Source: Quercus robur (Eukaryota > Streptophyta > Magnoliopsida > Fagales > Fagaceae). From it: DNA of 64,000 nucleotides. Shown in pieces: positions 11,401 through 23,172 of the stretch (positions within the stretch are counted from its first letter, which is position 1; the number at the start of each line of letters is the position of its first letter). Where the stretch lies: assembly GCF_932294415.1 (NCBI RefSeq), contig NC_065544.1, positions 31,467,210-31,531,209 on the forward strand, read 5' to 3'. Position numbers and translations under genes: made by a program. A model generated the notes under the pieces. That model made no database searches. It worked only from the letters and a program-made list of their open reading frames with translations, and was not told where the DNA came from.

Positions 11401-14400
11401 TATGTTTTGTTAAGTATCAATATTACCATTACCTATAAAAAGGGTATGAATATTACTGTTGCAACATTATTGTTAGTGAGATTTTACCTTTAAAAAAAAA
11501 ACAAATTCACTTCTTTGTTTTTTTTTTGTTTGTTCTGAATAAAATTTTATACCTAAAAAAAACGAAAACATTTCTTTATACAATAAAGTACAAAAAATTC
11601 ATAATAAATTTGAAGCATGCTTATTGAAAGTCATTTGTGATGCAATACTTTATTTCATGATTTATATTATTGTGATAAACATAGAAGCACTGTTCAATTT
11701 ATTAAAAAAAAAAACACTTATACAATTACAAATTCTTTCCTCACATTCTTCTTCTAACCGAATAAAGGAATTCATAACTATTTTTAATCCCTCATGCTAA
11801 ATCTACATGATGCAAAACTGGTGTCTTCTCCATCTTCCCATTTTTCCGACCTACCAAACTGACCTTAAGTTGTCTTCTGCCACATCATCGGTTGAATTTG
11901 TAATTCTGGGCAATCATGGTAATCAATTGATCACTTCGTTTTATTTTGTATGTCATTCTTGGACTTCTACTTTGTTGGGTATTCAGGATCCAAAACTAGC
12001 ATACACTTTTTAGGGTTTCCATTAAAGAGGATTGGATTTTGGTTATTCTTTTCTTTGAATGCGTTTGACTCTTTAAAGTGTTATTTTTTTATTTTTAATT
12101 TTTAAAATCCATAAAGAGGCTTGAAGAGCGGTGATCATGAGATCTTTTAGAAATTTTATGCTAATATATATATATATATCAGGGTGGAAACGTTTCTATT
12201 TATCTAAGGGTGGTAGGCTCACATTACTGAAGAGTACTCTCTCAAGTCTTCCAATGTACTTTTTATCCCTTTTTACTATTCCTAAAGCTGTGGCTGCTAG
12301 ATTGGAAAGTATTTAGAGGAATTTTCTTTGGGGGTCTTCTAAGGGGAGTTTCAAATACCCTTTGGTGGCTTGGGAAAAGGTGTGTTTACCCATGGAATTG
12401 GGCGGTTTGGGGATAAGAAGTGTGGTGTTCTTTAACTAAGCTTTATTAGGGAAATGGCTGTGGAGGTATGGTTATGAAGTTACCCATCTTTGGCAGAGAG
12501 TAATCTCCACAAAATATGGTGAGGGTCAAGGGGGGTGGGGTACTAAAGTTTGTAGGAGGGCTCATGGATGTGGTCTTTGGAGAAGTATTCATGAAGGGTG
12601 GGAGAGTTTCTCTAAGCATTTGTCTTTTGTAGTGGGTGAAGACACTCGTACCCGTTTCTGGCACGATAGGTGGATTTGTGATAATACCCTAAAAAACTCT
12701 ATTCGGAGCTCTACATGTGTTCAGCAGCCAAGGATGCTTATATTTTTGAGGTTTTGTGGACTCCGGATGGGGGTATTTTTAGAGTGTGGGATTTAAAGTT
12801 TTATAGAGCTTTTGAAGACTGGGAGCTAGTTGCATCTTATTCTCTCCTTCAGTTTATCCAATCTCGTATTCCTCGGGGTGAAAGGAGCGATACTCTTTGT
12901 TGGTGGCTAAAAGGAGATGGCAAGTTTGACCCCCGGTCTTACTACCATGTGATTTGGGGTACTCTGGATTCTTTGTTTCCTTGGAAGGGTGTTTGGAAAC
13001 CAAAGGTTCCTAAGCGAGTGGCTTTCTTTTTGTGGACAACTGCTCATGATCAGATTCTCGCTTTGGATAATCTCATGCTTAGGGGTCGCCCTTTGGCAAC
13101 TCGGTGTTGTATGTGTTGTTGTGATGGAGAGTCAGTGGACCACCTTCTTCTTCATTGTCCTGTTACACATACCTTGTGGACTTTTATGCTTTAGGCTTTT
13201 GGTATAAATTGGGTTATGTCAGGATTGATGGTGGGTTTGTTATTTTGCTGGCATCAGTGGCTTGGGAAGCATAATTCGAGCATTTGAAATTTGATTCCAG
13301 GATGCTTAATGTGGACTGTTTGGTTGGAACAAAATCGTTGTTCCTTTGAGAACACTGAGAAGACGTTGGATGAGTTAAAGGTTTTATGCCAATGTAGTCT
13401 TTTTAAGTGGTCTCGGTGTTGGGGATTTACTGATTATTCTTCTCTCTCTGAGTTTATATTTTCTCTTAGATTAGTTTCTTGATTTCCATCTTTTTTGCTG
13501 TTTGTTTTATCTTTTTCTTGTTGTTCATCATCATGAACAACTTGTACTATTTCCTATTTTTTCATTAATAATAGTTCTCTGATTACCTATCAAATATTAT
13601 ATATATATATATATATATATCTTGGACTTGAACTAGAGACCTTGCCTGTGAAGTAAATCATCGCACCTATGGTCCAACCAATTGGGAGAGAATCAATAGA
13701 ATCCTTTTCGGGAGCGATTCCCCCAGGACTGCCCGGATCCCACGATTGAATAGAAAGTTGGATCTCACCTGAATCATCCCATCTATCTTCCTAAGGAGAA
13801 AAATTCTTGGACTCCCGAATTTGGAGTATCTTACTTTCACACAATTTACAGGGATTACATATCTGATTTGACCTATGGGAATACGCAAGCATATGTTTCT
13901 AATCAATTTATATAAAATTCAAATCCGAGGTGAAGTGAAACTGCGAGACTCTTAGTTTTATAGCTTAGTTTTATAGTATAAATAGAAATAGTATAAAAGT
14001 TATATATATGTGTGTGTGTGTATACTTTATTAATATGATAACGCAGTTAACATAAAACCTAATTTTGTGAATCTGCTTAGGATCTTTCCAATGGTCTTTA
14101 GACCAAATATCATCTCCCTCCCCTATTTTTGAGAATTGCTTACAATTTTGCCAATGATCATGGGTTCAATCTTGAAGAGTGTATGAGTTGTATTTATGCA
14201 TGCGTGTGTGTATAGAAAATCTGCTATAGAATTTCTTGTATGTTTATATGAGCTTATTTTCATTGGCTTATTTTGTTTAAAAAGAAGTTGTGTAAAAGTA
14301 CAGTTGTGTGTAGGAAAAATTGAGGCTTTAAAAATTTTTACCTAGCTAAATAAACAAAATAAGCTAGAAAATAATCTGGAACAACAAGAATAACTCTATA

Positions 14401-17400
14401 TGTATCTGGAAATTAGGTTTGTAAAGGAACATTTTAATGTATGCTTAACAGGATATGCATTGATATAGTACTAAATTTCTAGTTGCCCTGGCTATTTGGA
14501 CCACATGGCATCTACTTCCCTGACAAGCAAGGAGTGGGGGATGATTCATGGATTGCATGCTCATGTGAGTTTTATTTATCCATCAATAAAAGAAATATTA
14601 ACAGCATATGTTTTCACCTGATGATCAACAGCATATATTTTCACCTGATAATTTCTGTTTAGAATTCTACAGGATATTGTTTAAAGACCTTACACATTCA
14701 GGGTAGCTATATGATTTTAATTTTCCTGGTTGAGTGTGTTTGACTTCTCATTTAATATGTTGCTTTCTTACTGATTGAGTGTTATGGTTAGGACCATACT
14801 CTGAAATTTAATATGCTTTTCTTTTGTACCATTTTTTTAAGATCTCATGTGTACATGTTTATTTTTACAGGTTATTGATAAGTTTTTTGAGATTAGGCAA
14901 CAGTCTCCAAAAGGATTTGAAGGTACAACTTGGGATGATAAATGTGCTTGTCTTTTGCATGATCCTCAAGAAATGTGGAGTTTTAATGATACTTCCACTT
15001 CTAAATACATTGTAAGTTTTAATGGCTTTTAAGTTTCATTCATTAGCCATTATTGATCACTAATTTCATCTTATGGCTTCTTCACATGATACCCAATCTA
15101 ATTTATTGTGATCAATCTCCACAATATTTATTAAGTTTTGCTGTATATATTGTCATATTTTCTTGTGAGGATGTCAAATTTGACCAAAGTCACAATATTG
15201 TTTCTAGGCTGTTTCTTTTTTGAATTTAATTTAATTTTATTGGGACAAAATACTTTGATACCAGTGCATTTACCATTTTGTTATTACTGAACTGGTGGAG
15301 TCACACACACACTCACACACGCACACACATCCCATGTTGACTAGTGATGGAGGGTTGAAAAGTTTATAACTCCCAGGCACTTCTTTCCTGTTGGGCTTGA
15401 AGGACCGGGGTGTTACTTGCTCTCCCATTTTGGGTTCTCATATTGAACAGTAACTGTAAAAGAACTGAATAAAAAAAACTGAAGAGGCAACATTGTTTCA
15501 GTTGTTGGGAGTGAATGTTGCACCCCTTAGTATTGGCCCAATTGCCAAGGCTCATGTAGCTTAGTGGGATTACCCAGTTTCCCCATAAAGAAGATCTTGG
15601 GTTCAAATCCTCCCTCGCCACTTAGGGTCTGTTTGGGATCCGCTTATTTTGCTGAAATTGAAAACTTTTTGCTGAAAGTACTGTAGATAAAGGTAAATGT
15701 TAGTTAAAATAATATAGTGAGATCTATGAATAGTACTAAAAAGTGTAGTGAGACTCATGAATAGTAGCAAAAATAAGCTGAATAGTAAAATAAATTGACA
15801 AAAAAATAAGCTAGCCAAATAGACACTTATTATAAGCCAAAAAAAATTCCCAATCTTTAATATCACATGTTGAATGAGAAAGTTGTTCCCTGTCGTTTAG
15901 AAATTTAGATGTATAAGAATATTAGTTATTAGTGCATAGGTTAGGTCCACTTTTTTACCTGTTCATTCCTGTGGTTGTGTTAACCTGCTCGTGCGATATA
16001 CTGTATATCATGCACTGGTTTGATGATAAATATTAATTTACTTGATGTTCCTATAGCCTGTAAATCTTGGGAATTAAACATACATTAGCAGCGCTTCTTA
16101 GTTTCCATATTAAATATGATAATTGAAATGCATAATATCTAGTTGTCAATTGATTGAGATTTTATTTTCTATCTGCAACTCGAATAACTTATTCCTCAGA
16201 CAGAGTGCATTAGAAGAAGAGCTGGAGATGACAAGGAAATCCATGGATAATCTTCGAAATAAGCTGCGGGTGGTATGGAATCTCCATTATGGACTTTTCT
16301 GTTTTCTGAACTGAATAACTTATTGTGTCTTATCAAATATTTATTTTCTTTTTGTCTATAGGGGCTGGAAATTGAAAATCATCTAAAGGCCAAAGTTCGT
16401 GATTTTGAAAAGAAGAATGTGAGTTCTTTAATACCCTACAATGCAAATTTCTTCCCCCCCACCGCCCCCCTCCCAAAAAAAAAAAAAAAGAAGAAAAGAA
16501 AAAGAAATAAATATTAAATCTTGATCTCTTTGTTTAATTTTCGATCTATTTGGCTCACAAGCAGATATGTTCAACCAGAATGATTAAGGATGGAATAGCA
16601 GAGTTGCATCAATACCATTATCAGCATAGAGTTCAAGTCATGAATTTGCTTGATGACGGGAAATCTTATATGAAGTCAATAGTTGACATGATAGAGAAGA
16701 ATATTAGGCAGTTTGAAGTGAGCAGAGGATCTCCTCGAGGAGAAGAAAAACCAGAAGAATATGAATGTCGAGATGTACATATGGCCACTGTTGTAGAATC
16801 TGACTTGTTACCTAAGGTTGGTTCCCTGCAGCTTATGCTGCACATTTTTAGGTTTCTTCTGCGTGTGTGTGTGGGGTATATTTTGGTTATATTTTTATGG
16901 CCTTGTTTTCTGTTGCCTGTGGATTTAAAAAAAAAACTCTATTGATGGATGAGAATGAGGGCTTCCTATATAATCACTGCACTTCAAGTTCTGTCCTATC
17001 AGTTCATTCACAATGATGTACATGCACTTGCAGGTGTCTTTGAAGTAGATAGCTGGATGATAGGTTAAAAAAAAAAAAAGGATAATCTAAACCAATCACA
17101 CTAACAGAGCCTATGGATTTTAACATTCTGTCCGATACTTTATTAAAGTATCTCTTTCCGTATATAAGCTATATCTAGATAGCCAGCTAGATGCCTTAGT
17201 AATCTATATAAAACATGAGGCTTTTTGTCCTTTCTGAAGCCTTCACATTTGATGTCTATATGGACTTTTAAGTAAAAAAAGGCAGTAGTTTCTTTCCTTC
17301 CAAAGAATTTCAAGGAAAGAACTATACAGAACTTTTGTTTTCTGTTTGGGGGTCTCAATATGCAAGCTAGATTAATGATGAAGAGAAGAAACTGGGAACA

Positions 17401-20400
17401 CCACAGCAAATCCTGGACTAGGAGATGGCGAGCAGCGCAATACTCCACCAATTGTAATCATAATGCTGTTCTGACGCAGGGTTATGACAAATTACAATTG
17501 GATAGGGCTTGTAATTGTTTTACTTTTCATACTATTATCATCATTTAATGTTTTTTTTCTTGGAATTAAGGTGTGGGCCTTGTCTCACATAAAGGAAAGA
17601 ATTGAAGATCTATATGGGTATAACTCGCTGTGTTAAACCCAACAACAACAACAAAAACAAAACCTTAGTCCTAGAGTTTTTGGGATTGGCTATGGATCCT
17701 CCATAGATTGGTTAGGGTTGACTACATGTATAGGGGACACTCCAACGAGTATCTGTAGTGGATCCATTCATAATAGAGTGACTAAGTTTTACACTGGCTG
17801 TCAACTTACCACAACTGCCTTTTCCCGGGCTAGGGACTGGCTGTGAACACAATATATAATATTAAGCGCAAGCACAAACACTGTGTTACTTGCCAAAAAG
17901 GGGAAAAAGAAGAAGAAAAGAACCTACTATGTTAAATGGAATATACTGTAGGAGTTCTTTTTATTTATGATTGATACTCTAGAATTTTAAGTGTTCTAAT
18001 AGGTGTCATCCAAGTTATCAAGGAAATTATGTGAATTCCATGACTTCTGTGTCATTGGGGATTGATCAAAATTAAAGTTGCCTGCCACTCTGAGACAGTG
18101 AGTATAGGTGCCAAACTGTAGCAGGAAGAGGTTGTAACCAATAAAAATTTGTAATGGCCAAATTATATGATTAATGGTATCCTTTGTCTTGCGCCATGTT
18201 TGTGGTTCGCACCCCACCTCTCCCTCCCTCAATATTTACTTATCAAAAAATAAGGGGAGGAAGAAATTCCAGGTAACCTGCCAAAGAAACTTCCAGGGAT
18301 TTTATTCTCAAGTCCAGGTAGCTTAACAAAGAAACTTCCATTGAATCTGTTGACTCTCTCTCTCCTCTTCAAATGGGGGTTGGGCTTTGCTCTTGGCTTG
18401 CTGCTATTGTTGCTTATGATTACAGATTGCTGTAAGGAATTCAGCTCCCTAGAATCTACAAGCATTTCATACATGTAGCTTTATTCCTGGAAACTGAAAA
18501 CTAAGTTCAGATATTTTTAGATGGTTTATTTTAGATGCCTGACCTATTAGTCCTTCCCAACCCAGGCCACTTGTTACTGTTAAATTTCTCCCAACTCCTA
18601 AGATTTTAGCAACGTTGACTGGATTACTGGATGTGGAAAGGAAAGAAATGGTATGTTTATGCTAAAAATTTGGTTTAATGGAATTTAATGTTCATATTTG
18701 GTATACAGTCTCCCTGTTAGAATCCCGATCAAAAGGAAAATAAGAAAAAGATTGACCGCACAGTTTAGCTTAATTGGTTGGCCTCTTAGGAATCTGCCAT
18801 GAGGTTTCCTGTTCAAGTCCCGGGATTACTGATACGTGGTTTCTTGCAGGCAGGGTCGTGTATCCGGGATTTACTTGACAGGGGTGGGTACGCAAAGTGG
18901 CCCTGCCTTGAAGAGGTTCCTTGTCATTAAAAAAAAAAAGGGAAATTGTTGTGCAGTAACCCTCTACATTGTTCATAAATACTTTACTTGACTATAACAA
19001 TCCGCGTTTGTTTACAAGACTTTGTCTCTAATATTATTTCTAGTGGAGTTATGATGTAATGATGATATATACACCTTATATGAATATTGGTCCTATTTTC
19101 CTGCAACTTCTAATTTTAGTACCAATTTATTCCATTGCTTCCAGAGGAGTTGTCCCGGCTTACCAGACATTATGGCTGAAGCAAAAGGCAATGCTTCCAA
19201 AGCCCTTGCACAGGCATTGCAAGAGAAGGTTTATTTTATTTTATTTTATTTTATTTTAAAAAATATATATTTTCTCACGTCTTTCTCTTTCTCCCACTCC
19301 CCTCCCCTGCTTTTCTGTTAGTGTGCATTGTGTGCTTTTCATGTGTGTGTGTGTGTGTTCTTCTCCCTCACGTATGGAATCTTGTCAGGTTGCAGCATTG
19401 TTGCTTTTATCACAGCAGGAAGAAAGACATTTACTGGAGAGAAATGTGAATGCAGCTCTTCAAAGGAAAATGGAGGAACTCCAGAGAAACTTATTACAGG
19501 TAATTTCAGTGTTTGTTTCTGGCACTTTAGCTCCATGATTTTAAAGGCGTGCTGCCTTGAGGGACTTTTAACATTCTTTGTTTGCATCATCACCAAATTG
19601 ATGAAGAAATTTATGTGGTTTTTGGAAGATATATTTGAGTGGGGATTTTTGGAAGCACATAATTCTTATGAGGTTTTGCTATTCGATTATTGGGTCCTGG
19701 TTCATATTGATGTATTACCTACTCATCTTCTCGTCTTTTCTCCATGTTGGTGTCCTAGTCTTTTCTGATTAACTTCCATGTTTCACTGACAACAATCTCC
19801 ACCTTTCCCAAACACGCCCCCCCCCCCCCCCCCCCCCCCCCCCAAAACCACCACCAAAAAAAGAAAGAAAAATGGCAAAAAACAATAATGCTTCATACCT
19901 TTTGGAAATTGTACCAGCAAAAATGCGTTGATCTGCATTTTTTTTCCTTCCAAAAATAAATATTTATTTATTCTACCAATTGTCGGATGGGTTCTCGTTT
20001 GAAGTAGGAAAATCTCCCAGTCATGGCCCTTTTTTTCAGGACTTGTTAGGGTTGGATTCTTCAAGTGTATTTAGTCCTGAAAATGGATCAAATATGATTG
20101 TTCTCTAGTCTCAATTTATTGATTGGTTAATCAAAGGATAAGGTGAATTTTTAAAGTGAAAAGTCAGTGGAATTATAATCAGACAGGATAATTGATTATT
20201 CAATAGCTCAAAACACTTCAAAATATCCAAAACAAGAAACTTCTGTGGAGTACTCACCTGTCTGAGTCTAGGATATATCTGTTGAAGGCATTATGATTTT
20301 ACATAAAGTCGAGTGGCTTTATTTCTTTGGGTAGGAAATTGTCCAGTGGAATGCACACATTCTGATTCTAGAATTTTAGCTTCTAAATTTGTAGTTTGAT

Positions 20401-23172
20401 GCACTATTATGAATGTGAAATTTTTGGTGTACTTGTGCAAAAATTAAAATTCTTCTACCTTTCATCTTTAATTATGCTCTGTAACAAAGCATGGATGGCT
20501 CAGTTGGATTTATTGGTTCTGTAATTCTTCTACCTGTTCAGGTTACCAATGAAAAGGTGAAAGCTCTCATGGAGTTGGCACAAATAAAGCAGGAATATCA
20601 ACTACTTCAGGAGTATGATTTCTTTTCTATTGGAATCTTCCCTCTGTCATATAACTTATTATTTTCTTTTTTCTTCAACAACTGCTTTTGTTTTCCTGTT
20701 TTGGAGCTTCAGTTTTATCACTAATTGTTGGTATACATCCTTACATTAATGAATGGGTGAAGTATTGATGATGTGTCAATTTGATTGGCTATGGCGCCCT
20801 GTGAACTGAGATTTGATTGGAATTGAAATGTGTCCTGTACTTTCTTTTGAGGAGGTGTGGGAGAAGCAGGGTCTCTTTTTGATAAGTAAATGGCCATTTT
20901 AGTGAAAAAAGGAGAGTGCTCCAGTATTTAGGGAATATATTAGAGAAACTCTTAAAGAACTACAATCTTTAATTTTAAAGTTCAATAAATGTTACATTAA
21001 GGCATCATATGAACAGAGCCTAAGGCAGAAATCCCATCTTATGAAGTTCTTAGAAGTTTTGGTTGAGATTAGTGCTTATGGCTTCCTCATAAGTCACCAG
21101 TATTAAAAAAAAAAAAAATATTAAACCGCAGATGGAGTAACAATTATTTGGAGATAGGGAAAGTCAAAAGAAGTTCTTAGTGGTGTTGTATGTGTTTTTC
21201 AACACTGCCTGGCATATGTCATCAAACTTAATGACATTGTAGTCCAACTGATTTAGTAGGGCGCACAAGAAAAATGTCTCCCTTACCTTGAAATGCACAA
21301 TAAGACCATCTTGTTCTCTTCTTCCTTGTCATTTCACTGGAGGTCCTTGGAAATTGGTAAAGAGTAAAACCTTTCAGTTCTGAAGTCTCTCCACAAATAG
21401 ATTTTGGAATGAGCCTGTTCTCTGATTTTGTGAACTAAAATCATAATGTTGATGAACAACCTACATCCTGGAATTTGTTTGTGGCATGCTTTGTAAGTCT
21501 TTCATGACCAAAGGCAGAGGTAAACACTGAACCTATATAAGCCCCTTCTTGGAGTTTGAACCAATTTGACCCAAAGTTATTATTCTGTTGTACATATCCT
21601 TGCTTGCATCAACACATGGTGCCCTTTCTTTTTCAAGACCAACCACATATCCTCTCAAGGAATCCTATTAGATTCTCTTTTCTTTTAAATAAAATGTTAT
21701 TGTATCATTTTAAATTCATGTATAAAATATTGAACTCTTATCTTCTTGTCTCTTAAATCATTCAATTGCTTAAGTGGCTTCTGTTGTAGATTTTCTTTCA
21801 TCAGACTGCACATTTCACCACTTGATTTTATGCAGGAATTAATCCAATTACTCTTCCTATGATCTTGTTCTGAACTGATAAATTCTGGTGTTCAGTTAGC
21901 TCCCTGTAGTTCATTCAGGAGATGATTTTTTGTGACCTGTCTATTTCTTTTGCTTTCTTGCTTTTTGTGCAATTTTCTACACCTTTGGCAATAGTTGGTT
22001 TTACTGCTAATGTATTACTGTAGTACTTGTACCTAACCATAATGTGATGCATTTAGCAGGAAAAGTGGTCAGGAGATTAAACAAGGAAAAGGTTTGGCTG
22101 ATATTGTTGGAAAAAAACTTGTTCCTTATGAAAGAGATGGAAAGTTAACAAACTTGCTGAAGAGAACGTATCTGAGACGTTGGATTGGTACACTAGATGG
22201 TAGTGGGAATGAAGCTGAAGTTTACCATAATAATGAGGGGAAACTCTTCAGCAGAAGGTCCAATAGCATGGACTTTGCCAGGTTAGTGAAAATATTTTTG
22301 ACCCTTTCTTTGAACTGCATGATGCATAATTGTATAGATGTGTGGTTCTTATGCATGCAAAAGTTTCACATGAATTTGTCCACTTATCTATCAGAAAAAA
22401 TTTAATTTACGAAAATGTGCTTTTTCTTCCTACATTTTCATTAATGTCATAATAGTTTTTGAATTTTTTCAGAATGAAGATTGAACATGCAACTCTTAAG
22501 GAAAGCATGGAAAGTATGGAGCATCTCACATCTTCAATTCATAGGCTTCGTCTCTCGCTTATGAAGGTATTAACACTACCATAGGTACATAGAATTTTAA
22601 CTGCAAGCAGGGGGATGTGCAATTTATTTTTCACTTGGGCAAGGCCAGGGATGTGTGATTCTAAAAGTAATGTATATATTCTGAATATTGACCTGGTTCA
22701 AGGTTTCCTTGTTTTTGATGGATGCTTGAGGTGCTTTTCATTTTGTTAACTGCATGTTGAAAGAGTGTCACAATTTTTTTTTTACAGCACCTTCTTGAAA
22801 GCTAGCAGCATTGTTCCAATTACCTGTTTGAAAATAATGTGCCTTGTGCTTGTGATATAACCTATCTTGTAGGCCAAAGAATCAGGGACTTCCGAAGGTA
22901 CAGTCACTAGCATTTCAGAAGCTCTTGATGATATTATATGTGAGGCAAAACTTGTCAAGACTGCCCTTGGCAGCTCCCTGCCTGTTAGTTGGTCAGCTGA
23001 GGCTGATGTTGATTCCATTGATGAAAGCATAAGCAATAATCTCAAAGATTTTTATGAGGACTCCATCAATGAGAAGATAGATGCCGTGTCTGCTGCAGGA
23101 TTTGAGATGGTGGAGCTTCTCATACTTGCAGCTCAGATATTGAAGGACAGCTCAATGAGAAGTGGTTCATGA
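5417..23172 (+). CDS. Coiled-coil protein of unknown function, 650 residues
   Basis: Coding exons read from the sequence: 5417-5477, 6189-6282, 6442-6550, 6702-6740, 7273-7356, 7454-7515, 9098-9200, 14871-15011, 16204-16272, 16362-16418, 16565-16816, 19145-19228, 19389-19499, 20542-20612, 22060-22281, 22473-22566, 22873-23172. All have GT-AG borders and the phases agree, giving 1953 bases in one open frame. The protein starts [20 protein letters not shown] and ends RSGS. Most of it is heptad-rich, for example [35 protein letters not shown] and [20 protein letters not shown]. Between the coils are a conserved-looking [18 protein letters not shown] block and a basic [20 protein letters not shown] block. 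There is no signal peptide, membrane segment or catalytic domain. It resembles plant proteins labelled myosin-heavy-chain-like, a label based only on coil content. The small exon choices (16204, 19145) were set by frame and could be off by a few bases. Confidence 0.88.
6565..6776. repeat. Microsatellites flanking exon 6702-6740
   Basis: An (ATT)n/(TA)n tract lies at about 6580-6636 before the 39-base exon. A (CT)n run followed by 20 cytosines (6757-6776) starts about ten bases after its donor site. Such a small exon between slippery tracts may be skipped at times; that is inference. Confidence 0.8.
8241..8735. repeat. Intronic tandem duplication, period 252 bp
   Basis: Bases 8241-8484 and 8493-8735 are almost identical: both start AGGTGCTAGAAGGGTGGGAA and end TTGCTTTCATTAGCT. 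I noticed only a handful of differences, so the duplication is recent. It lies in the intron between exons 7454-7515 and 9098-9200 and reads as non-coding. Confidence 0.9.
10262..10490. repeat. Dispersed repeat remnant with tRNA-like B box
   Basis: The stretch AAGAGCTTAAGCTTTTGGAA followed by GGTCCTGAGTTTGATCCC and CTCCTCCACTCTACCTCCCA is the kind of text often seen in plant retroelement copies. I cannot assign a family. It is inside the large intron 9201-14870. Confidence 0.35.
12170..13592 (+). mobile_element. L1-type LINE, 5'-truncated and decayed
   Basis: The conceptual translation begins in the reverse transcriptase thumb ([20 protein letters not shown], then [13 protein letters not shown]). 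It continues to a zf-RVT region at 12900-13190 with [20 protein letters not shown] and a Cys/His cluster ([20 protein letters not shown]), then an L1 tail ([14 protein letters not shown]). Several in-frame stops and shifts interrupt it. The endonuclease and most of the RT are missing, as expected of target-primed insertion with 5' truncation. It lies in the sense direction inside the 5.7-kb intron 9201-14870 of the coiled-coil gene and helps explain its size. The 3' end runs into an (AT)n tract; no clear target duplication was found. Confidence 0.88.
13597..13620. repeat. (AT)n microsatellite at the LINE/plastid insert junction
   Basis: A TATATATA tract of about 24 bases sits between the LINE tail and the plastid-like segment, and may mark the joining point of two separate insertions. 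Confidence 0.8.
13621..13965 (-). other. Plastid-derived insert (NUPT) from trnI-GAU and its intron
   Basis: On the minus strand the sequence carries a piece of the plastid trnI-GAU 3' exon (GAGGTCTCTGGTTCAAGTCC-like, here with several changes). Before it comes the end of the group II intron (GGTGCGATGATTTACTTCAC). Further in it matches what I recall of the ycf68 reading frame located in that intron: [14 protein letters not shown] resembles the ycf68 string LLRRIDGAIQVRSN. Base composition is higher in GC than the surrounding intron. The changes show it is an old nuclear copy with no function. The far end (about 13920-13965) is uncertain. Confidence 0.75.
15548..15623 (+). mobile_element. tRNA-like SINE head fragment
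   Basis: GCTCATGTAGCTTAGTGGGA holds an A-box-like TAGCTTAGTGG, and 43 bases later GGGTTCAAATCC fits a B box. This is the pol III promoter layout of a tRNA-derived SINE. The body and tail appear lost because a MITE follows directly. Confidence 0.5.
15625..15833 (+). mobile_element. MITE of the GTTTGG repeat family
   Basis: The 209-base copy starts GGGTCTGTTTGG and ends CCAAATAGA, so the termini are short inverted repeats. CACTTA flanks it on both sides (15619-15624 and 15834-15839). The interior has GCTTATTTTGCTGAAA, AGTACTGTAG and GAATAGTA blocks shared with the other copies. It has no coding capacity and lies in the intron 15012-16203. Confidence 0.7.
17640..17850. repeat. Retroposon remnant with AAC-rich end
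   Basis: CCCAACAACAACAACAAAA followed by CTTAGTCCTAGAGTTTTTGG and GGCTATGGATCC is a pattern common to plant short retroposons. It is divergent and non-coding, in the intron 16817-19144. Confidence 0.4.
18165..18252 (+). mobile_element. Possible SINE 3' fragment
   Basis: GTGGTTCGCACCCC resembles a B box. CTCCCTCCCTCAATATTTAC and an A-rich end (TTATCAAAAAATAAG) follow. The A box is not clear. Low certainty. Confidence 0.35.
18757..18939 (+). mobile_element. tRNA-derived SINE
   Basis: The head reads CACAGTTTAGCTTAATTGG (A box) and, about 45 bases on, CCTGTTCAAGTCCCGG (B box). A non-tRNA body (GCAGGGTCGTGTATCCGGGA) and a run of eleven or more A at 18928-18939 follow. This is the order expected of a plant SINE. 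It lies sense in the intron 16817-19144. I could not fix a target duplication. Confidence 0.75.
19817..19843. repeat. C27 homopolymer
   Basis: Twenty-seven cytosines in a row, then AAAACCACCACC. It lies in the intron 19500-20541. The complementary G run could form a quadruplex; the length may also be an assembly or polymerase artefact. Confidence 0.9.

Noticed and set aside
11790-12130. Possible upstream part of the LINE
   Set aside because: The text before 12170 shows no reverse transcriptase motif, so the element was started at the first recognisable block.
19783-20064. Minus-strand open frame with a glycine run
   Set aside because: The glycines are the complement of the C27 homopolymer.
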